Shown: positions 16,807 to 25,683 of the stretch, piece after piece
Numbering within the stretch: position 1 is the first letter of the stretch
How the letters are laid out: each line of letters begins with the position of its first letter
NCBI GenBank assembly: GCA_039908345.1
Contig: JAMOBD010000015.1
Span: forward strand, 1-53,967
Reading direction: 5' to 3'
Source of the DNA: Magnetospirillum sp. WYHS-4
GTDB lineage: Bacteria > Pseudomonadota > Alphaproteobacteria > Rhodospirillales > GLO-3
Length of the DNA stretch: 53,967 nt
Position numbers and translations under genes: made by a program
The notes under the pieces: model-generated
Databases searched by the model: none
What the model was told of the DNA's origin: nothing
The model's input: the letters and a program-made list of their open reading frames with translations, nothing else

Positions 16807-17709
16807 TTACTTGAGATGGATTTCCACGCGGCGGTTTTCCTGTTCGCGCACGCCGTCCGGAGTCTTGACCCGCGGATCGGCCTCACCCTTGCCGACGGTG
16901 GTCATGTTGGCGGCAGGAACGCCCTTGGCGGTCAGCCAGTTCTTGATCGAAGCCGCGCGGCGTTCCGAGAGCCTCTGGTTGTAGGCGTCGGCGCCCGCCC
17001 GGTCGGCGTGGCCGATCAGGGCCATGGCCTTGAGGCCGAGGGCCTCGCGGGCCTTCATCATCTTGTCCAGGATGCTCGCCGCATCCTCGCGGACGTTGGC
17101 CTTGTCGAAATCGAAGAACACCAAATAGTCCTGGGCCGGCGGCTCGACGGGCTCGGCCGCCTTCTTCGGCGGCTCGGCCGGCTTGCGCATGGCGGCCATC
17201 GCATCCTCGAAGCCCTTCCGGCAGGCCGCGATCTCGTCGAACTGCCAGTTTTCCTCCTGCTCCTGAACCCAGCAGTCGAACATGGTCTGGGCGGTGGAAG
17301 CCAAGTCGGGGAATTTCTCGCGGCCGCCGCCATTCAATGCCGACAGCAGTTCCCCCCGCGCCTTGGTCAGCTCGGGCACGGCCGGATTGGGTTCCCAGAA
17401 GGCGTCGTCGACCGGAAGGGCGGGCAGCACCAATTCGCCCTTGCCGGCCCGGCCGGCGTTGCGGGCGAAGTAGGCGGCATCCATCCAGTCGTATTCGGCG
17501 CGCTCAAGATCGGCCAGGGCCAAGTACTTGACCCGCAGATGTTCGTTGAACGAGCCTTCGGGCGCCTTCGCCGCGCGCGCGCGTTCGAAATCGCCATCCA
17601 CGGTCCAGCCGTGGGTGACAAGCAGTTCCAGGTAAGGACCGCTGCAAGCGCCGGTTACGACGGACGCGGCAACCAAGGCGGCCAAAGTCAGACCCTTGTG
17701 CATCGACAT
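16807..17709 (-). CDS. OmpA-family peptidoglycan-binding lipoprotein
   Basis: 300 residues with a lipoprotein signal (ALVAASVVTGACSG, Cys 22), so probably anchored in the outer membrane. Residues 25-180 are a family-specific helical region; a Pro/Glu hinge (PAEPPKKAAEPVEPP) follows. The last 110 residues form an OmpA/Pal domain: VFFDFDKANVREDAASILDK, ALIGHADRAGADAYNQRLSERRA and TVGKGEADPRV, with the diaminopimelate-binding Asp and Arg. Tethers the outer membrane to the cell wall. Confidence 0.92.
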   Translation of the reverse strand: MSMHKGLTLAALVAASVVTGACSGPYLELLVTHGWTVDGDFERARAAKAPEGSFNEHLRVKYLALADLERAEYDWMDAAYFARNAGRAGKGELVLPALPVDDAFWEPNPAVPELTKARGELLSALNGGGREKFPDLASTAQTMFDCWVQEQEENWQFDEIAACRKGFEDAMAAMRKPAEPPKKAAEPVEPPAQDYLVFFDFDKANVREDAASILDKMMKAREALGLKAMALIGHADRAGADAYNQRLSERRAASIKNWLTAKGVPAANMTTVGKGEADPRVKTPDGVREQENRRVEIHLK

Positions 17710-17775
17710 TCTCCTACGCGAAAACGGCTTCCCCCTCGTTCGATCCCGAATTCTATACCCGAGGGAAGGCAGGGA

Positions 17776-18258
17776 TCAACGCACGTTGACGATTCCGACG
17801 CTCCCGCCCGAGAAGACCAGGGGGATCAAGTCGTCCTGGAATTCGTAGTGGCCGTCGTTCAGGGGAACGAAATGAATTTCCACCGTCCTCTGGGCCGGGA
17901 TGGTCAGCAGGCTGTGGCAGCCCGGTCCATCCTCGTCGGTGCCGCGGGTCACCTTGGCGATGGAGATGTTGCGGAAGAACTCGGGGGCCTTGAAGGTATG
18001 GAATTCGTCGTCGCCATTGACGATCCGCAGAATGGTCGGCCGCCCTTTCGCTGCATGGACGACCATGGGCGAGAAATTGCCTTGGCGGATGCGGATGGCG
18101 GCGACGTCGGCCTTCTCCCAGACCTCCGCTTCGATTCCGCGCGCCGTCCCGGTGTCGCAGCCCCCGAACAGGCCGCCGCGCGCCGTTCCGTTGGTCTCGC
18201 AAGCGGCCAAGCCCAAAGCCACGATCGCCGCCAGACTTGCCTGCAAAGCTTTTCGCAT
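17776..18258 (-). CDS. Cupredoxin-like periplasmic lipoprotein
   Basis: 160 residues from ATG 18258, preceded by GGGAGA. Lipobox LAAC near residue 19. The mature part looks like a cupredoxin fold: PTILRIVNGDDEFHTFKAPEF carries a His where the first copper ligand sits, and GCHSLLTIPAQRTVEIHFVPL has Cys-His close together, followed by a short C-terminal strand with no clear Met ligand. Copper binding is therefore only plausible. Could act in periplasmic copper handling or electron transfer. Confidence 0.65.
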   Translation of the reverse strand: MRKALQASLAAIVALGLAACETNGTARGGLFGGCDTGTARGIEAEVWEKADVAAIRIRQGNFSPMVVHAAKGRPTILRIVNGDDEFHTFKAPEFFRNISIAKVTRGTDEDGPGCHSLLTIPAQRTVEIHFVPLNDGHYEFQDDLIPLVFSGGSVGIVNVR

Positions 18259-18320
18259 GGGAGTCTCCCTCGCCACGTGCCCCGGAATCTAGCGTATCCG
18301 CCGCGCCCTCGCTACCAGAT

Positions 18321-18821
18321 TTATGAGGCAGGGCGTCCCAGAATGGCACGTCCCAGCTTTTCCAGGCTGGCTCGCAATTCGGGATCGGCAATGCCGGCGA
18401 TGCTGCGGGCGAGGGCTTCCTCCTCCTCCGGTTCCAAAGGGCGGAGAACGGGCGGGCGGGGCGGGACGGGGCGGGAAGGCAGGGGACCCTGCAGCAGCTT
18501 CACCCGGCCCACCGCCCGGTAGCCGAAGTAGCCGTTGATCCTCTCGATCAGCAGCGGCAGCAGGTGCTGCAACTCGGTGGCGAAGCTTCCGGAATCGATA
18601 CGTAGCGTCAAGGTCCCGCCGGTGCCGTCGTGGGGTGGATAGGAGATGCGTTCCGGCAAGGTATGGCGGGCCAGCTCCGGCCCGACGATTTGCGGCCAGT
18701 CGGCGGCGACGGCGCCGTCGGACATTCCGCGCTCGCGGAACAAAGGGCGAGCGACGCGCAGGACCGCCTCGCCCAAGGCACGGGGGCCGCCATGGCGTCG
18801 GGATTGGCCATCCTTGCTCAT
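18321..18821 (-). CDS. dciA: DciA-like (DUF721) protein
   Basis: 166 residues. The N-terminal DUF721 domain has VARPLFRERGMSDGAVAADWPQIVGPELARHTLPERI and TLTLRIDSGSFATELQHLLPLLIERIN, followed by VGRVKLLQGPLP. DciA proteins load the replicative helicase DnaB in bacteria lacking DnaC. The C-terminal third is Pro-rich then acidic and helical. Divergent from mutY with only 20 bases between starts, the usual alphaproteobacterial neighbour. Confidence 0.82.
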   Translation of the reverse strand: MSKDGQSRRHGGPRALGEAVLRVARPLFRERGMSDGAVAADWPQIVGPELARHTLPERISYPPHDGTGGTLTLRIDSGSFATELQHLLPLLIERINGYFGYRAVGRVKLLQGPLPSRPVPPRPPVLRPLEPEEEEALARSIAGIADPELRASLEKLGRAILGRPAS

Positions 18822-18841
18822 GGCCCTATGCTACGCGCCCC

Positions 18842-19870
18842 ATGACGCCCCGGCAACTCACCTCCGCCTTGCTCGCCTGGTACGACCGCCATCGTCGGCG
18901 CCTGCCTTGGCGCGCCCTGCCCGGCGAGACTCCCGATCCCTATCGGGTTTGGCTGTCCGAAATCATGCTCCAGCAGACCACGGTGGCCACCGTCGGCCCC
19001 TACTACGAGGCCTTCCTGAGGCGCTGGCCGACCGTCGAGGCCCTGGCCGCCGCGCCTCTGGACGATGTCCTGCATGCCTGGCAGGGCTTGGGCTACTACG
19101 CCCGGGGCCGCCATCTGCATCGCTGCGCCCGGGAAGTGGCGGCGGCGGGCGGCCGTTTTCCCGATACCGAGGAGGAGCTGCGGCGGCTGCCCGGCGTCGG
19201 GACCTACACTGCGGGGGCCATCGCCGCCATCGCCTTTGGGCGTGCGGCCGCGGCCATCGACGGCAACGTCAAGCGGGTGATCGGCCGGCTGGTCGCGTCG
19301 GCAGCCGTCGAGGCGCTTGCTCGTGCCCTGGTGCCGGCCGACCGGCCGGGCGATTTCGCCCAGGCCCTGATGGACCTGGGGGCCACGGTCTGCCGACCCC
19401 GCTCTCCGGATTGCGATGCCTGTCCTTGGTGCAAGGCCTGCAAAGCGCGGGCGGAGGGCAATCCGGAATCATATCCGGCCCGGTCCCCCCGCAAGCCCAA
19501 GCCGACCCGTCACGGCGTGGTCTATTGGATGGTACGGGCCGGGGACGGCGCGGTATTGGTGCAACGGCGTCCGCCCGAAGGATTGCTGGGCGGCATGGCC
19601 GGATTCCCCACCGGCGAGTGGCGGGAAGAGCCCTGGACCATCGCCGCCGCTCGCGCCGCCGCCCCCTTGCCCGCGGACTGGCGGGAAGTCCATGGGCGGC
19701 TGCGCCACACTTTCACTCACTTCCACCTGGACCTGACGGTGCTGGCCGCCCAAGTTCCGGCCCGAACGGAACCGGGCGGGCTGTGGTGCCCGCCCGATCG
19801 CTTGTCGGACCATGCCTTGCCGACCCTGATGAAGAAGGTGGCGCGGCTGGCCTTGGGTTATTCGTCGTAG
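18842..19870 (+). CDS. mutY: A/G-specific adenine DNA glycosylase MutY
   Basis: Removes adenine mispaired with 8-oxoguanine. 342 residues: [20 protein letters not shown], the helix-hairpin-helix [18 protein letters not shown] with catalytic Asp in [12 protein letters not shown], the Fe-S loop [17 protein letters not shown] and a C-terminal Nudix-like 8-oxoG reader ([25 protein letters not shown] kept short in the family, ending [13 protein letters not shown]). ATG 18842 opens [17 protein letters not shown]. Overlaps the convergent apt gene by 13 bases. Confidence 0.95.
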   Translation: MTPRQLTSALLAWYDRHRRRLPWRALPGETPDPYRVWLSEIMLQQTTVATVGPYYEAFLRRWPTVEALAAAPLDDVLHAWQGLGYYARGRHLHRCAREVAAAGGRFPDTEEELRRLPGVGTYTAGAIAAIAFGRAAAAIDGNVKRVIGRLVASAAVEALARALVPADRPGDFAQALMDLGATVCRPRSPDCDACPWCKACKARAEGNPESYPARSPRKPKPTRHGVVYWMVRAGDGAVLVQRRPPEGLLGGMAGFPTGEWREEPWTIAAARAAAPLPADWREVHGRLRHTFTHFHLDLTVLAAQVPARTEPGGLWCPPDRLSDHALPTLMKKVARLALGYSS

Positions 19871-20373
19871 GACATCAGGGAAGCGAAGGGCACGTCCAGT
19901 TTGGCGCGGCCGTTCAGGAAGGCCAGTTCGATGATCGAGGCCGCCCCGGTGACGTTGCCGCCCACCTCGCGCAGCAGCTTGATCGATGCCGCCAGGGTGC
20001 CGCCGGTCGCCAGCAGGTCATCCAGGACCACGACGCGCTGGCCGGGCTTGATGGCGTCCTTCTGGACCTCGATGGTGTCGCTCCCGTATTCCAGGTCGTA
20101 GGTGTGGCGGACGGTCTCGCCGGGCAGCTTGCCCTTCTTGCGGATCATCACGAAGCCGCAGCCGAGCTTGAGCGCCAGCGGCGCCGCCACCAGGAAGCCG
20201 CGGGATTCGATGCCGGCCAGGATGTCGGGATGCCAGGCGCGCACCGCCTTGGCCATGCGGCCCATGGCCACCTGCCAGGCGTCCTCGTGGGCGAGCAGGG
20301 TGGAGACGTCGTAGAAAAGGATGCCCGGCTTGGGAAAGTCGGGGATGGAGCGAATGTGGTCCTTGAGATCCAT
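19858..20373 (-). CDS. apt: Adenine phosphoribosyltransferase
   Basis: Salvages adenine to AMP with PRPP. 171 residues: [20 protein letters not shown], the adenine-side [27 protein letters not shown] and the PRPP loop [17 protein letters not shown]. Typical length. Monocistronic on the minus strand, 139 bases from the cytochrome gene upstream. Confidence 0.97.
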   Translation of the reverse strand: MDLKDHIRSIPDFPKPGILFYDVSTLLAHEDAWQVAMGRMAKAVRAWHPDILAGIESRGFLVAAPLALKLGCGFVMIRKKGKLPGETVRHTYDLEYGSDTIEVQKDAIKPGQRVVVLDDLLATGGTLAASIKLLREVGGNVTGAASIIELAFLNGRAKLDVPFASLMSYDE

Positions 20374-20457
20374 GGTGCTGCGGCCCGTGTCCGGTTGAAG
20401 CGATGTGGCGGTGCCATCCTAACCGCGCCGGGCCGCGGATGGCGAGCCGGAAAAGCG

Positions 20458-20488
20458 GACGCCCCGCCGCGGGAGGCGACGGGGCGTC
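20458..20488 (-). terminator. Terminator hairpin after the cytochrome c gene
   Basis: GACGCCCCG and CGGGGCGTC pair in a 9-bp stem around a 13-base loop, 25 bases after the minus-strand cytochrome stop. The T-run behind it is short (CTTTTCC). Confidence 0.65.
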
Positions 20489-20512
20489 GTCGAAAAAGGC
20501 GGAAAAGAGGCC

Positions 20513-20914
20513 TTACTTCTGGGTCGCCAGGTAGGCGGCGACGTCGCCGCGCTCCTTGGCGTCCGGCAGCTTGAACGCCATGTTGCTCTTGGCGTTGGCG
20601 TCGCCGGAGACCTTCTTCAGGTAGGCGGTCGGATCGGCCAGGTACTCGTCGACCTTGGCGGCATCCCAGGCGCCGATCTTGGCCGCGGCGCCGCTGACGC
20701 CCGCGCCGTACTTGAAACCTTCGACGGTGCCGGCCGCGCGGCCCATGACGCCGAACAGCTTCGGGCCGACCTTGTTCTTGCCGTCCTTGTCGATGGAATG
20801 GCAGGCCAGGCACTTCTTGAACACCTTTTCGCCGTTGGCGGCGTCGCCCGCGAAGGCGGAACCGCCGACAAGCGTCAGGGCGGCGGCGACGGCCAGGAAA
20901 CCAAGCTTCTTCAT
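20513..20914 (-). CDS. Periplasmic class I cytochrome c (c2/c550 type)
   Basis: 133 residues with a clear Sec signal (FLAVAAALTLVGGSAFA, cleaved before GDAANG). The mature part has the haem attachment site CLACH, DGKNKVGPKLFGVMGRAAG, GFKYGAGVSGAAAKIGAWDA and the axial methionine in KSNMAFKLPDAKERGDVAAYL. Small electron carrier between respiratory complexes. A GAGGAGAAAC site precedes the ATG. Confidence 0.94.
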   Translation of the reverse strand: MKKLGFLAVAAALTLVGGSAFAGDAANGEKVFKKCLACHSIDKDGKNKVGPKLFGVMGRAAGTVEGFKYGAGVSGAAAKIGAWDAAKVDEYLADPTAYLKKVSGDANAKSNMAFKLPDAKERGDVAAYLATQK

Positions 20915-21160
20915 ATTTCGTTTCTCCTCAAACCGGGTAAGGTAAGCCGAAGGCTCTCAGGACAGAGTGGGGCGCATTATTAAGGCTTTACGCGTCCCCA
21001 TGCAACTCCCCGAGAGTGGAAAAGGAATGTGGCCGCAGAGTGGCGGATGACGGGCACGAAAAGTTGCCCGCAACGTCGCTATGGTCTTGAGGAGTCATCA
21101 AGGCTATATTGCCATTCTTGGAGTGGACCGCCCCCTTCTGGGAGCGAGGGAAGGAATGCG
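20915..21160. promoter_or_regulatory. Divergent control region, cytochrome c / DUF2336 gene
   Basis: No gene seen. For the cytochrome gene a TTAATAAT string on the minus strand (around 20975-20985) is a possible -10. Toward the DUF2336 gene there is an inverted repeat CTTGA-N7-TCAAG at 21086-21102 followed by TATATT at 21105-21110. It resembles but does not fit an FNR box (spacing is too long). Confidence 0.35.
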
Positions 21161-22297
21161 ATGACGCGGGCGACGTTGTCGGAAGAGGATGTCAGAAAGC
21201 TCCTCTCCAATCCGTCCGGAGCGAATCGGGCCGAGACCGCGGCGAAAATCGCTACCGACTTCGGTTCCGGTCGGCTGAGTCCGTCCGAGCGGGCCCTGGC
21301 GGAGGAAATCTTCCGCCTGCTGGTGCGCGACGCCGAGGTGCGCGTCCGCGAGGCCCTGGCCCAGAATCTCAAGCAGAATCCGGCCATGCCGCACGATGTG
21401 GCCCTGGCGTTGGCCCGCGACGTGGCTTCGGTGGCCTTGCCGGTGTTGCAGTTTTCGGACGTGCTGACCGACGACGACCTGATCGAGATCATCAAAGACC
21501 GGGAGATCATCGCCCAGGTAGCCATCGCCACCCGTGCCCACATTTCGGAGACCGTTTCCGGCGCCCTCGTCGAGAGCCGCGACGAGAGGGTGGTTTCCAC
21601 CTTGGTGGCGAACCAGGGCGCGTCGATCACCGAACAATCGCTGCAAACGGTGATTTCCACCCTTGGCGACCGGGAAATGGTACAGGCCGCCATGGTCAAC
21701 CGGTCCAGGCTGCCGGTGACCGTCATCGAACGCTTGGTCGCCGTGGTCTCCGAAAAGATGCGCGAACAACTCATCGCCAAGCAGGATATGCCGGCCGACC
21801 TGGCTTCGGACTTGCTGTTGCAGACTCGCGAGCGGGCCACCGTGACGCTATCCACCGAATCCGACCAGGGTGACGTCGAGCGCATGGTCCGCCAGATCCG
21901 GGAGAACGGCCGCCTGACGCCTTCCCTGGTGCTGCGCGCGCTCTGCATGGGCGATTTGCGATTTTTCGAGGCCGCGATGGCCGAACTGGTCCGTCTGCCT
22001 TTGGTCAACGTGCGCCAGTTGCTCCACGATTCGGGCCGTCTGGGACTGAAGGCGATCTTCGACCGGAGCGGGCTGCCCCCCACCTTCCTGCCGGCGGTGC
22101 GTGCCGCCATCGACGTGGCGCGCGAGATTCGCATGGATGGCGGCGAGAACGACCGCGAGCGCTATTCGCGCCGCATGATCGAGCGCATCCTCACCCAGTA
22201 CGGCGACCTGGGGGTGACTTTCGAGGCCTCGGATCTGGAATACCTTCTGGCCAAGATGGGAACCCTTCCCCACGATACGTTGGACAAGGCTGCCTGA
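21161..22297 (+). CDS. DUF2336 domain protein
   Basis: 378 residues from ATG 21161, preceded by GGAAGGAA. All-helical, HEAT-like pattern: LSEEDVRKLLSNPSGANRAE, then repeated units around DVALALARDVASVALPVLQF, IIAQVAIATRAHISETVSGA and DERVVSTLVANQGASITEQ. This is the DUF2336 arrangement, common and often multicopy in Rhodospirillales and Caulobacterales. Biochemical role is unknown; a scaffold or sensory-partner role is likely. Confidence 0.82.
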   Translation: MTRATLSEEDVRKLLSNPSGANRAETAAKIATDFGSGRLSPSERALAEEIFRLLVRDAEVRVREALAQNLKQNPAMPHDVALALARDVASVALPVLQFSDVLTDDDLIEIIKDREIIAQVAIATRAHISETVSGALVESRDERVVSTLVANQGASITEQSLQTVISTLGDREMVQAAMVNRSRLPVTVIERLVAVVSEKMREQLIAKQDMPADLASDLLLQTRERATVTLSTESDQGDVERMVRQIRENGRLTPSLVLRALCMGDLRFFEAAMAELVRLPLVNVRQLLHDSGRLGLKAIFDRSGLPPTFLPAVRAAIDVAREIRMDGGENDRERYSRRMIERILTQYGDLGVTFEASDLEYLLAKMGTLPHDTLDKAA

Positions 22298-22344
22298 TGG
22301 GCGATCATGCCATCTCCGGCTGAACCGATCAGTCGGATTCCGTA

Positions 22345-23505
22345 TCACTCCGGCGCCAGGTAGCCCAATTCCCGCCAGATGGCATGGTCCTCGCGGAATT
22401 CGTCGAGCGACTGCCAAGTTTCGTGGAACAGGGGGTCGGCCCCGGTTTCCTCCGTTGCCACTTGCTTCCAAGCCTTGCGCAACGCGCCCAGAACCTCGGC
22501 CGGCCAGTGGTGCAGCTTGACGTTCTTGGCTTGCATTTCCTTCAGGGCCGGAAACTGCGCGGCTTCCCCTTCGGCCAGCCCGAAGCGCAGGTTATCGCCG
22601 CAAACCGTTTCGACCTGTAGCCTCTGCGTGGCGGAAAGGGCCTTCCAGCGATCCAGGTTGATCGCCAAGTCATGGAACCCCGCCGGTCGGTGCCAGGCGG
22701 GGAAGTGATAATGCCGGAGCTGTCGGCGGAACCCAGCCTTGGCGTCGATGGCCGGCGTCGAAAAGCCCACCCCGTCCAATTCGCTGGAATCGAGCGCGGC
22801 GAAGATGTCGGCGCCGCGCAGGGGCTTCGGGTCGGCGCCCACGCGGGCCAGGACCCTGGCCGGTAGGCCGACGGCCGCCAGGCGCAAGCCCTGAAGGTCG
22901 GCCAAGGACCTTATCTGACGTCGGGTCCAGCCGCCCCCCTCGGCTCCGGTGATGCCGCAGGGTAGGGCGAAGAGATTGTGCTTGGCGTAGGCATCCTGAT
23001 GGAACTGCCGCCCCCCGCCGAACTCGTACCAAGCCAGGAGTTCGGGCCCGTCCGGCCCGAAGGGAACGCCGCCGAAGATCTGCAGGGCGGGAATGCGGGC
23101 GCTCCACTGGGAGGGCGAGGCGAAAACCGCATCCACCTTACCGGTTGCGACGGCATCGAACATCTCTTCCGAGCCCACCAGGACGCCCGGCTCGTGGAAC
23201 TTGATGCCGAAGGTTCCGTCGGAAACGCGCCAGAGATTCTTGTCCAGACGTTGGACCAACGGGCCCAGTTGCGGCAGGGCGGTGGCGTAGGCGCTGGCCA
23301 GGCGCCACTGGACGGCCCCCGGCTTGGCGGGCGGGGGCGGCTCCGACTTGGCGGCGAATTCGACCGGCGGTTCCGTTCTGGGGGCGGCGGCTTCCTTGCC
23401 GGCCGGCTCGGGTTGTCGTTGGAGGCTGCGAGGCGCCACCACGGTAACGCCGACCACGATGCCGATTACCGCACCGATCACAAGTCCGATCACTCCGCCG
23501 CGCAT
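22345..23505 (-). CDS. TRAP-type (DctP-like) substrate-binding protein, membrane-anchored
   Basis: 386 residues. Starts with an uncleaved-looking hydrophobic anchor (GGVIGLVIGAVIGIVVGVTVV) and a Pro/Glu-rich linker to about residue 65, then a DctP fold: WRLASAYATALPQLGPLVQR, GKVDAVFASPSQWSARIPAL, IRSLADLQGLRLAAVGLPARV and a DLAINLDRWKALSATQRLQVE block. Resembles periplasmic binders for 2-oxo acids used by DctQM carriers, but no dctQ or dctM is nearby. The anchor instead of a cleaved signal suggests a sensory or tethered role. Confidence 0.82.
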   Translation of the reverse strand: MRGGVIGLVIGAVIGIVVGVTVVAPRSLQRQPEPAGKEAAAPRTEPPVEFAAKSEPPPPAKPGAVQWRLASAYATALPQLGPLVQRLDKNLWRVSDGTFGIKFHEPGVLVGSEEMFDAVATGKVDAVFASPSQWSARIPALQIFGGVPFGPDGPELLAWYEFGGGRQFHQDAYAKHNLFALPCGITGAEGGGWTRRQIRSLADLQGLRLAAVGLPARVLARVGADPKPLRGADIFAALDSSELDGVGFSTPAIDAKAGFRRQLRHYHFPAWHRPAGFHDLAINLDRWKALSATQRLQVETVCGDNLRFGLAEGEAAQFPALKEMQAKNVKLHHWPAEVLGALRKAWKQVATEETGADPLFHETWQSLDEFREDHAIWRELGYLAPE

Positions 23506-23656
23506 GATTGCCCCCTGTCCTCCGCGTCCGGAGAATACTCCGCCCCCTGTCCAAGGGCAAAGGGTGCCTTCCGGTTCCGGACCGGGGTTGCGTCGGTCGT
23601 CCCCCGCGAACGATAGTCAAGGGCGGAAGATCCAACGGGGGACCGGGAGATCGGGC

Positions 23657-24016
23657 ATGGCGGAATCGAGAACCTGGCAGCACGTCGGCATGCGGATCGA
23701 TTTTCATCATCCGGACAGCGATCTTTTGGAACTGACGCCCGAGGCCGAGGACCTTTACGGGGCGGAGAAGGAGCGGGCGCGGCTCTTCCTCCGGATGTCG
23801 GACGGGAATCGGCGAAGTGCCGAAGACCTTCTGGCCGAATGGCTGGCGGGCGAGGGCCGGAACTTCGTCGATCTGGCCGCCGGATGGGGGGCGACCGGGA
23901 CTCTCGTCCTCGACTATCCGCCCGGCCGCTACGTCCTGGAAACCAAGGGGGGGCGCATGGATCTGCGGCGCCTCCGGTTGGCCTTCCGCCGGACGGGGGC
24001 GGGTCGGGTCCGTTGA
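23657..24016 (+). CDS. Unknown 119-residue protein
   Basis: Starts MAESRTWQHVGMRIDFHHPD with GGGAGA upstream of ATG 23657. Continues with an Arg/Glu-rich helix (AEKERARLFLRMSDGNRRSA kept as seen around residues 37-55), AEWLAGEGRNFVDLAAGW and LDYPPGRYVLETKGGRMDLR. No family recognised. Codon use matches its neighbours, so it is probably real. Followed by the long leader of the ornithine decarboxylase gene. Confidence 0.6.
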   Translation: MAESRTWQHVGMRIDFHHPDSDLLELTPEAEDLYGAEKERARLFLRMSDGNRRSAEDLLAEWLAGEGRNFVDLAAGWGATGTLVLDYPPGRYVLETKGGRMDLRRLRLAFRRTGAGRVR

Positions 24017-24049
24017 CGCGATTTTTCTCTTTTCATTTCGTCGGGATGC

Positions 24050-24405
24050 CGTATAAGGGCCGTTACGACGCCAAGCGCACGAGCCATGAGGCCAGATGGC
24101 CAGGCAACGACGCCCAAGCGTCCTGTTGGAGTGGTCCGGCCCGATCCGGCCGGTTTGCCCGATGGGAGGGTGGTATGGTCAGTCTGCTGCGCGGCGCGTC
24201 GCCGTCCGATATCAGCCGAGGGGAAGCCCGGATGGGGGCCCGCGCCCGCGACTTGGTGGCGCGCCAACGGCTTGCCTACATCTGTATTCTCGGGCGCAAA
24301 AATCCCCATTCCAGTCTGAGGGCGGCCTAACCAAGCCGCCGCTGTACAAGCTGCCCTCCGGGGCGCGGTTCCTTTCCCTAACCGCTTGTATGGGACATCG
24401 CTGGG
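24050..24405 (+). ncRNA. speF_leader: speF-like structured leader RNA
   Basis: The 389 bases before the decarboxylase ATG contain no convincing gene but several hairpins: GGCGGC/GCCGCC around CTAACCAA (24321-24340), GCCC-TCCG-GGGC (24353-24364) and GCGGTT/AACCGC (24365-24385), the last just before the start. A long structured leader before ornithine decarboxylase in an alphaproteobacterium fits the speF RNA motif. A possible promoter is TTTTCA (24030-24035) and TATAAG (24052-24057) with 16 bases between. Short ORFs inside (e.g. from ATG 24096, MARQRRPSVLLEW) could be leader peptides or chance. Ligand and mechanism of this motif are not settled; polyamine feedback is inferred. Confidence 0.65.
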
Positions 24406-25542
24406 ATGACTCCGAAGATCGAACGTTTTATCGCCGACCGACGTCCAGAGACCCCCTGCCTGATCGTCGACCTGGACGTGGTCGCCGCCAAGTACAAGAA
24501 CCTCGCCCGCGCCCTGCCGGGCGTGCGCATCTACTACGCCGTCAAGGCCAATCCGGCGCAGCCGGTGCTGGAGACCCTGGTGGGTCTCGGCTCCTGCTTC
24601 GATGCGGCCGGGGCGGAAGAGATCGAGATGTGTCTGGCCTCGGGGGCCAAGGCCGATGACATCTCCTACGGCCACACGGTGAAGAAGCGGCGCGACATCG
24701 CGCGGGCCCATGAACTGGGTGTGCGCCTGTTCGCCTTCGACAGCGAGGACGAACTGAAGAAGCTGGCCGAGTTGGCGCCGGGTTCCAAGGTCTACTGTCG
24801 CATCCTGGTGGAAAACGCCGGTGCCGACTGGCCGCTATCGCGCAAGTTCGGCTGCTCGCTGGACATGGCCCGCGATCTGATGCTTCAGGCCCGCGACCTC
24901 GGGCTCGACCCCTACGGCCTGTCGTTCCATGTCGGGTCGCAGCAAACCAACCCCCAACAGTGGGAAGGCGCCATCGGCCGTGCGGCCATGGTCTTCACCG
25001 ACCTGCGCGAGCAAGGGGTGGAACTGCGCATGCTGAACATCGGGGGCGGCTTCCCGGCCCGTTATCGCGACGACAGGCTGCCGCCGCTGGACGCCTACTC
25101 GGACTCGATCATGCAGGCCATGCGCCGCCACTTCGGCAACAATATTCCCGAGATGATCATGGAACCGGGCCGCGGCATCGTCGCCGAGGCCGGGGTGGTC
25201 CATGCCGAGGTGGTGTTGATCTCGCGCAAGTCCAACGCGCCCGACGAGGCCCGCTGGATCTACCTGGACGTGGGCAAGTTCGGGGGCTTGGCCGAAACCA
25301 TGGACGAGGCCATCAAGTACGGCTTCCGCACGCCCCACGACGGCGGGCGCGAGGGCCCGGTGGTGATCGCGGGCCCCACCTGCGATGGCGCCGACATCCT
25401 CTACGAAAAGACGCCCTACACCCTGCCGCTCGACCTGAAGACGGGCGATGCGGTGCAACTGCTGGCGACCGGGGCCTATACCACGGTCTACGCGGCCTCG
25501 TCGTTCAACGGCTTCGCCGCGCCGAAGGAATACTATATCTGA
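24406..25542 (+). CDS. Ornithine/lysine decarboxylase, group IV (alanine-racemase fold)
   Basis: 378 residues. PLP lysine in IYYAVKANPAQPVLETL, GSCFDAAGAEEIEMCLASGA, the phosphate-binding LNIGGGFPARY, EPGRGIVAEAGVVHAEV and the active-site CDGADILYEK near the C-terminus with GAYTTVYAASSFNGF. Makes putrescine (or cadaverine) from ornithine (or lysine) and feeds polyamine synthesis. Specificity between the two cannot be read with certainty. The speF-type leader favours ornithine. Confidence 0.93.
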   Translation: MTPKIERFIADRRPETPCLIVDLDVVAAKYKNLARALPGVRIYYAVKANPAQPVLETLVGLGSCFDAAGAEEIEMCLASGAKADDISYGHTVKKRRDIARAHELGVRLFAFDSEDELKKLAELAPGSKVYCRILVENAGADWPLSRKFGCSLDMARDLMLQARDLGLDPYGLSFHVGSQQTNPQQWEGAIGRAAMVFTDLREQGVELRMLNIGGGFPARYRDDRLPPLDAYSDSIMQAMRRHFGNNIPEMIMEPGRGIVAEAGVVHAEVVLISRKSNAPDEARWIYLDVGKFGGLAETMDEAIKYGFRTPHDGGREGPVVIAGPTCDGADILYEKTPYTLPLDLKTGDAVQLLATGAYTTVYAASSFNGFAAPKEYYI

Positions 25543-25570
25543 CCTTGCGGCTTCGGACGGCTTTCCCAAC

Positions 25571-25596
25571 CCGGCCCCTCCCTCGCGAGGGGCCGG
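25571..25596 (+). terminator. Terminator of the decarboxylase gene
   Basis: A perfect 10-bp stem CCGGCCCCTC/GAGGGGCCGG with a 6-base loop, 28 bases after the stop, followed by GTTTTGG. Confidence 0.75.
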
Positions 25597-25636
25597 ATGC
25601 GTTTTGGTGGGCATCCCTTCTTCCTCCCAAGAAAAA

Positions 25637-25656
25637 GGGGCGGCCGGAGCCGCCCC
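25637..25656 (-). terminator. Terminator of nrdJ
   Basis: GGGGCGGC/GCCGCCCC stem of 8 bp with a 4-base loop, followed on the minus strand by five T residues. It lies 27 bases after the nrdJ stop and faces the decarboxylase terminator. Confidence 0.82.
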
Positions 25657-25683
25657 AGTCTTGCCTTGGGAGGAACCACGCCT

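Noticed and set aside
21086-21102. FNR box between cytochrome c and DUF2336 genes
   Set aside because: CTTGA-N7-TCAAG is a clean dyad but its spacing does not fit TTGAT-N4-ATCAA.
24046-24330. 95-residue ORF inside the decarboxylase leader
   Set aside because: Its composition looks like chance reading of a structured GC-rich RNA, the start has no ribosome site, and the speF-like hairpins explain the stretch better.
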